A stretch of DNA of 35,883 bases, taken from positions 1 to 35,883 of the forward strand of contig JAOADT010000020.1 of NCBI GenBank assembly GCA_026417175.1. Direction: 5' to 3'. Source of the stretch: Deltaproteobacteria bacterium (GTDB lineage Bacteria; Desulfobacterota; Syntrophorhabdia; Syntrophorhabdales; JANXAF01). A program made the translations under genes and the position numbers. The notes under the pieces are model-generated. The model saw only the letters and a program-made list of their open reading frames with translations. It did not search any database and was not told where the DNA came from. Positions 34,124 to 35,883 of the stretch are shown here, piece after piece. Positions within the stretch are counted from its first letter, which is position 1. Every line of letters starts with the position of its first letter.

Positions 34124-35152
34124 CTATTCTACACATATGTTTTTCATTTCTTTGGCAACTTCCTCTGGCAATATGACAGATGTAGATTCCATGTGCAACG
34201 TGTAAAAGTAGTTTGTATCCGCCGCTCCAAGTGGTGGTAAAAATCTTCTCCCCAAAATTCTTAAATTTGCCTTAAAAGATTTTCCGGAGTTGGGCATTGC
34301 CGAGAAAAAAGATAGGTTAAAACCTGGAACATTTTCAGATTTGAAATAGGTAACTACCTTTCTTAAACCTTCTTTAAAATCGTTTAGATCTTCTTCCTCG
34401 AGATCCAAAATTGAAGTTTTATTAAAAATACAGCCTATATCTAGGTTTCCCTTCGGTGCAAACGGTACATACCAAAAAGTGTTTTCTGTCGCCCATATCA
34501 CTCTTTCACCCTTTTCGTATTCACAATCCTTTAACACATCCCAGTAACACTCTCCGAACTTCTTAAAGAAAAGATCGCTTTTTTTCAGTATCATCCTATG
34601 ATAATTTGTTCCCACCTCTCCCGCTATTGCCTGAACATGAGGGTGTAGAATACTGCTGCCTGACATTGGCATATAATTGCAGTTTATGGATAAATACTTA
34701 ACTGTTCGATCTTTTTCGGCTATTCTTTTGAGTATGTTGATTAACACTCTTATTCCTTCTACGAGATATCCTTTGTTCACAATATCGGCCATATCCATAA
34801 AATGTTCCTTGGATATAATAGCAATGACGCAATACTTATCGAACGTCAAAAGATTAGGAATAACAGTGACGTTGCCAAATTTTAATCTTTCTTTTCCGAA
34901 GAGAGTTCTTTCAAATTTGGAAGTCATAGTAGGTATATTCTGAGGACAAAAAGGGCAGGTATCGGGCGGAGCCATTTTTGGTAAAAGATCCGTATGGTAC
35001 TTTTCGAATTTTTTTGTCGGAAAGTGAACGATTCTTGAAGTTAGTCTCGTCAATGGATCCCAACGAACTTCAATTTTGCCTTCGAATGGTTGAAAACCCT
35101 GGATTGGACTGAGATATGTAAACGTTTGAATTTTCTTTTTAAATCTGATCAC
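34124..35152 (-). CDS. galT: Galactose-1-phosphate uridylyltransferase family protein
   Basis: 342 residues. GalT swaps UMP between UDP-glucose and galactose-1-phosphate; relatives act as ADP-glucose phosphorylases or on other sugar-nucleotides. The catalytic motif is SSILHPHVQAI, with the nucleophilic His in HPHxQ (H170/H172, Q174). A CPFCPQN pair (C66/C69) probably binds zinc. A second substrate motif reads NLSFFSAMPNSGKS. The N-terminal RWDPLTRLTSRI resembles the canonical RKDPVTGRWVII only loosely. The start is GTG 35152. It ends seven bases before pilM, so it is in the pilus operon and may supply sugar for pilin glycosylation or surface polysaccharide. Confidence 0.8.
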   Translation of the reverse strand: MIRFKKKIQTFTYLSPIQGFQPFEGKIEVRWDPLTRLTSRIVHFPTKKFEKYHTDLLPKMAPPDTCPFCPQNIPTMTSKFERTLFGKERLKFGNVTVIPNLLTFDKYCVIAIISKEHFMDMADIVNKGYLVEGIRVLINILKRIAEKDRTVKYLSINCNYMPMSGSSILHPHVQAIAGEVGTNYHRMILKKSDLFFKKFGECYWDVLKDCEYEKGERVIWATENTFWYVPFAPKGNLDIGCIFNKTSILDLEEEDLNDFKEGLRKVVTYFKSENVPGFNLSFFSAMPNSGKSFKANLRILGRRFLPPLGAADTNYFYTLHMESTSVILPEEVAKEMKNICVE

Positions 35153-35159
35153 TTTTTGT

Positions 35160-35188
35160 TATTTACCAGAGCAATATTTCAAAGTCAA
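35160..35188 (-). promoter_or_regulatory. Possible promoter of the galT-pil operon
   Basis: Reading the minus strand: TTGACT (35188-35183), 17 bases, TAAATA (35165-35160). This would begin transcription next to the GTG start at 35152, meaning a nearly leaderless message. The -35 equals those of thi4 and the P-ATPase, but the -10 is weak. Confidence 0.35.
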
Positions 35189-35883
35189 CAGCTTTGCTGA
35201 ATTTTAAGTTTTTTTAACCCAGATAAATCCCATACGTATGAAAAATTGGTCCTACAGAAGAATTTCATGAATTTAAGGACAAAGAATAAAGTAGAGTCAG
35301 TACTGTTGGCAAGACCTGTTATTTTTTGTTTCCTTGCTGTGCCATCGGCGTTATTAGTCAAACGTTTAACGCTACTGGAGAAACATGAGAAACTAACATA
35401 TTTTACCTATGTGGCATACTGTGTCCTAAAAGTTTATTTACACTTCAGTATCTTAATGTATGATTCTCTATGGGAGATGATGCGAAGAAGATTTTGCGAA
35501 GAGGACGGCAATTGCAACAGTAAAACTTATGAGATACCTGGATAATTAATATTTTTGCACATATGATACGCAGTTACCTGAGTCTAAAATGGTAATGCAT
35601 CAAAGAGTAGACTTTCTGGATAGACACAATCTTGATGATCCAAAATTCAACTGTGGGACAAACATCCAAGTAAGAGCAAAGGGTACAGTATTGGAACTGA
35701 CGGCAAAAAGAATCTTTTCTAGGCGGTAGTTGAAGTTTGTAAAGGATCTAGATAGGGTTCGCGTCTTAGCTGTGGCCAAGGCAGCTTTCGGGAGGCGGGG
35801 TCACGAAAGAAGTTTAATCTTGAAATTTCTTATCTCAAAGTGGTCTAATCATGGTATTCAATAGTTTAGACATGCGTCTATAC
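35189..35883. other. Gene-poor end of the window, possible remnants
   Basis: No gene could be supported. On the + strand an open frame 35246-35545 (99 codons) has odd composition and no ribosome site. Further on, two consecutive open stretches read MHQRVDFLDRHNLDDPKFNC and, after a stop, KDLDRVRVLAVAKAAFGRRG, which look coding-like and may belong to one decayed gene. The family is not recognised. Confidence 0.3.

Noticed and set aside
1-35883. CRISPR arrays, complete insertion sequences, prophage genes
   Set aside because: No regularly spaced repeats, transposase, integrase or phage structural gene could be found on either strand.

Overview
The window looks like a low-GC, anaerobic, Gram-negative bacterium of the former Deltaproteobacteria (Desulfobacterota-like). 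This is inferred from: two hybrid-style histidine kinases of the deltaproteobacterial kind; a pilMNOPQ type IV pilus operon with a secretin; a carrier-protein cysteine/sulfur operon; the remains of a multihaem cytochrome / FeS / NrfD quinone-oxidoreductase set; orphan XdhC and FdhD molybdoenzyme chaperones; and a Thi4-type thiazole synthase. No rRNA or marker gene is present to fix the lineage.

Layout. 1-7955 (+ strand): the last 43 residues of a chemotaxis receptor, a membrane PAS histidine kinase, a stand-alone XdhC-like protein, then a five-gene sulfur operon behind a near-consensus promoter: threonine synthase, a ThiS/MoaD-like carrier fused to a NIL domain, a rhodanese-MoeB fusion, a JAMM peptidase and a cysteine synthase. 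7956-20059 (mostly - strand) is a zone of gene decay. An HPP membrane protein, a small secreted protein, a cytochrome c/FeS/NrfD cluster, a MEDS-PAS kinase, a desulforedoxin-like protein and a Ca2+-type P-ATPase all carry stops, frameshifts or deletions. Only FdhD, a Thi4-like enzyme and its overlapping partner look intact there.

20350-28153 (+ strand): a promoter, tRNA-Arg(CCU), then radical SAM, LUD-domain protein, single-domain IMP cyclohydrolase, PurD and an isopropylmalate-dehydrogenase-like enzyme. A second transcription unit follows, with its own promoter and a perfect 15-bp palindrome at the likely transcription start: a VOC protein resembling methylmalonyl-CoA epimerase, a saccharopine-dehydrogenase-like reductase and a class III aminotransferase. 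28190-35152 (- strand): galT followed tightly by pilM, pilN, pilO, a fused pilP, pilQ and an exported protein not recognised as a named family. 35153-35883 has no convincing gene.

How the genes work together. The sulfur operon encodes all parts of a protein-thiocarboxylate route to cysteine (E1-like adenylation plus rhodanese sulfur supply, carrier, protease, PLP enzyme). The threonine synthase and the NIL domain suggest a link to homoserine/methionine metabolism. The pil operon encodes the inner-membrane alignment complex and outer-membrane pore of a type IV pilus. Several promoters share the pattern TTGAC(A/T)-17-TAxxxT, and they were used to settle some start codons. All assignments are from reading the sequence; no database search was run.
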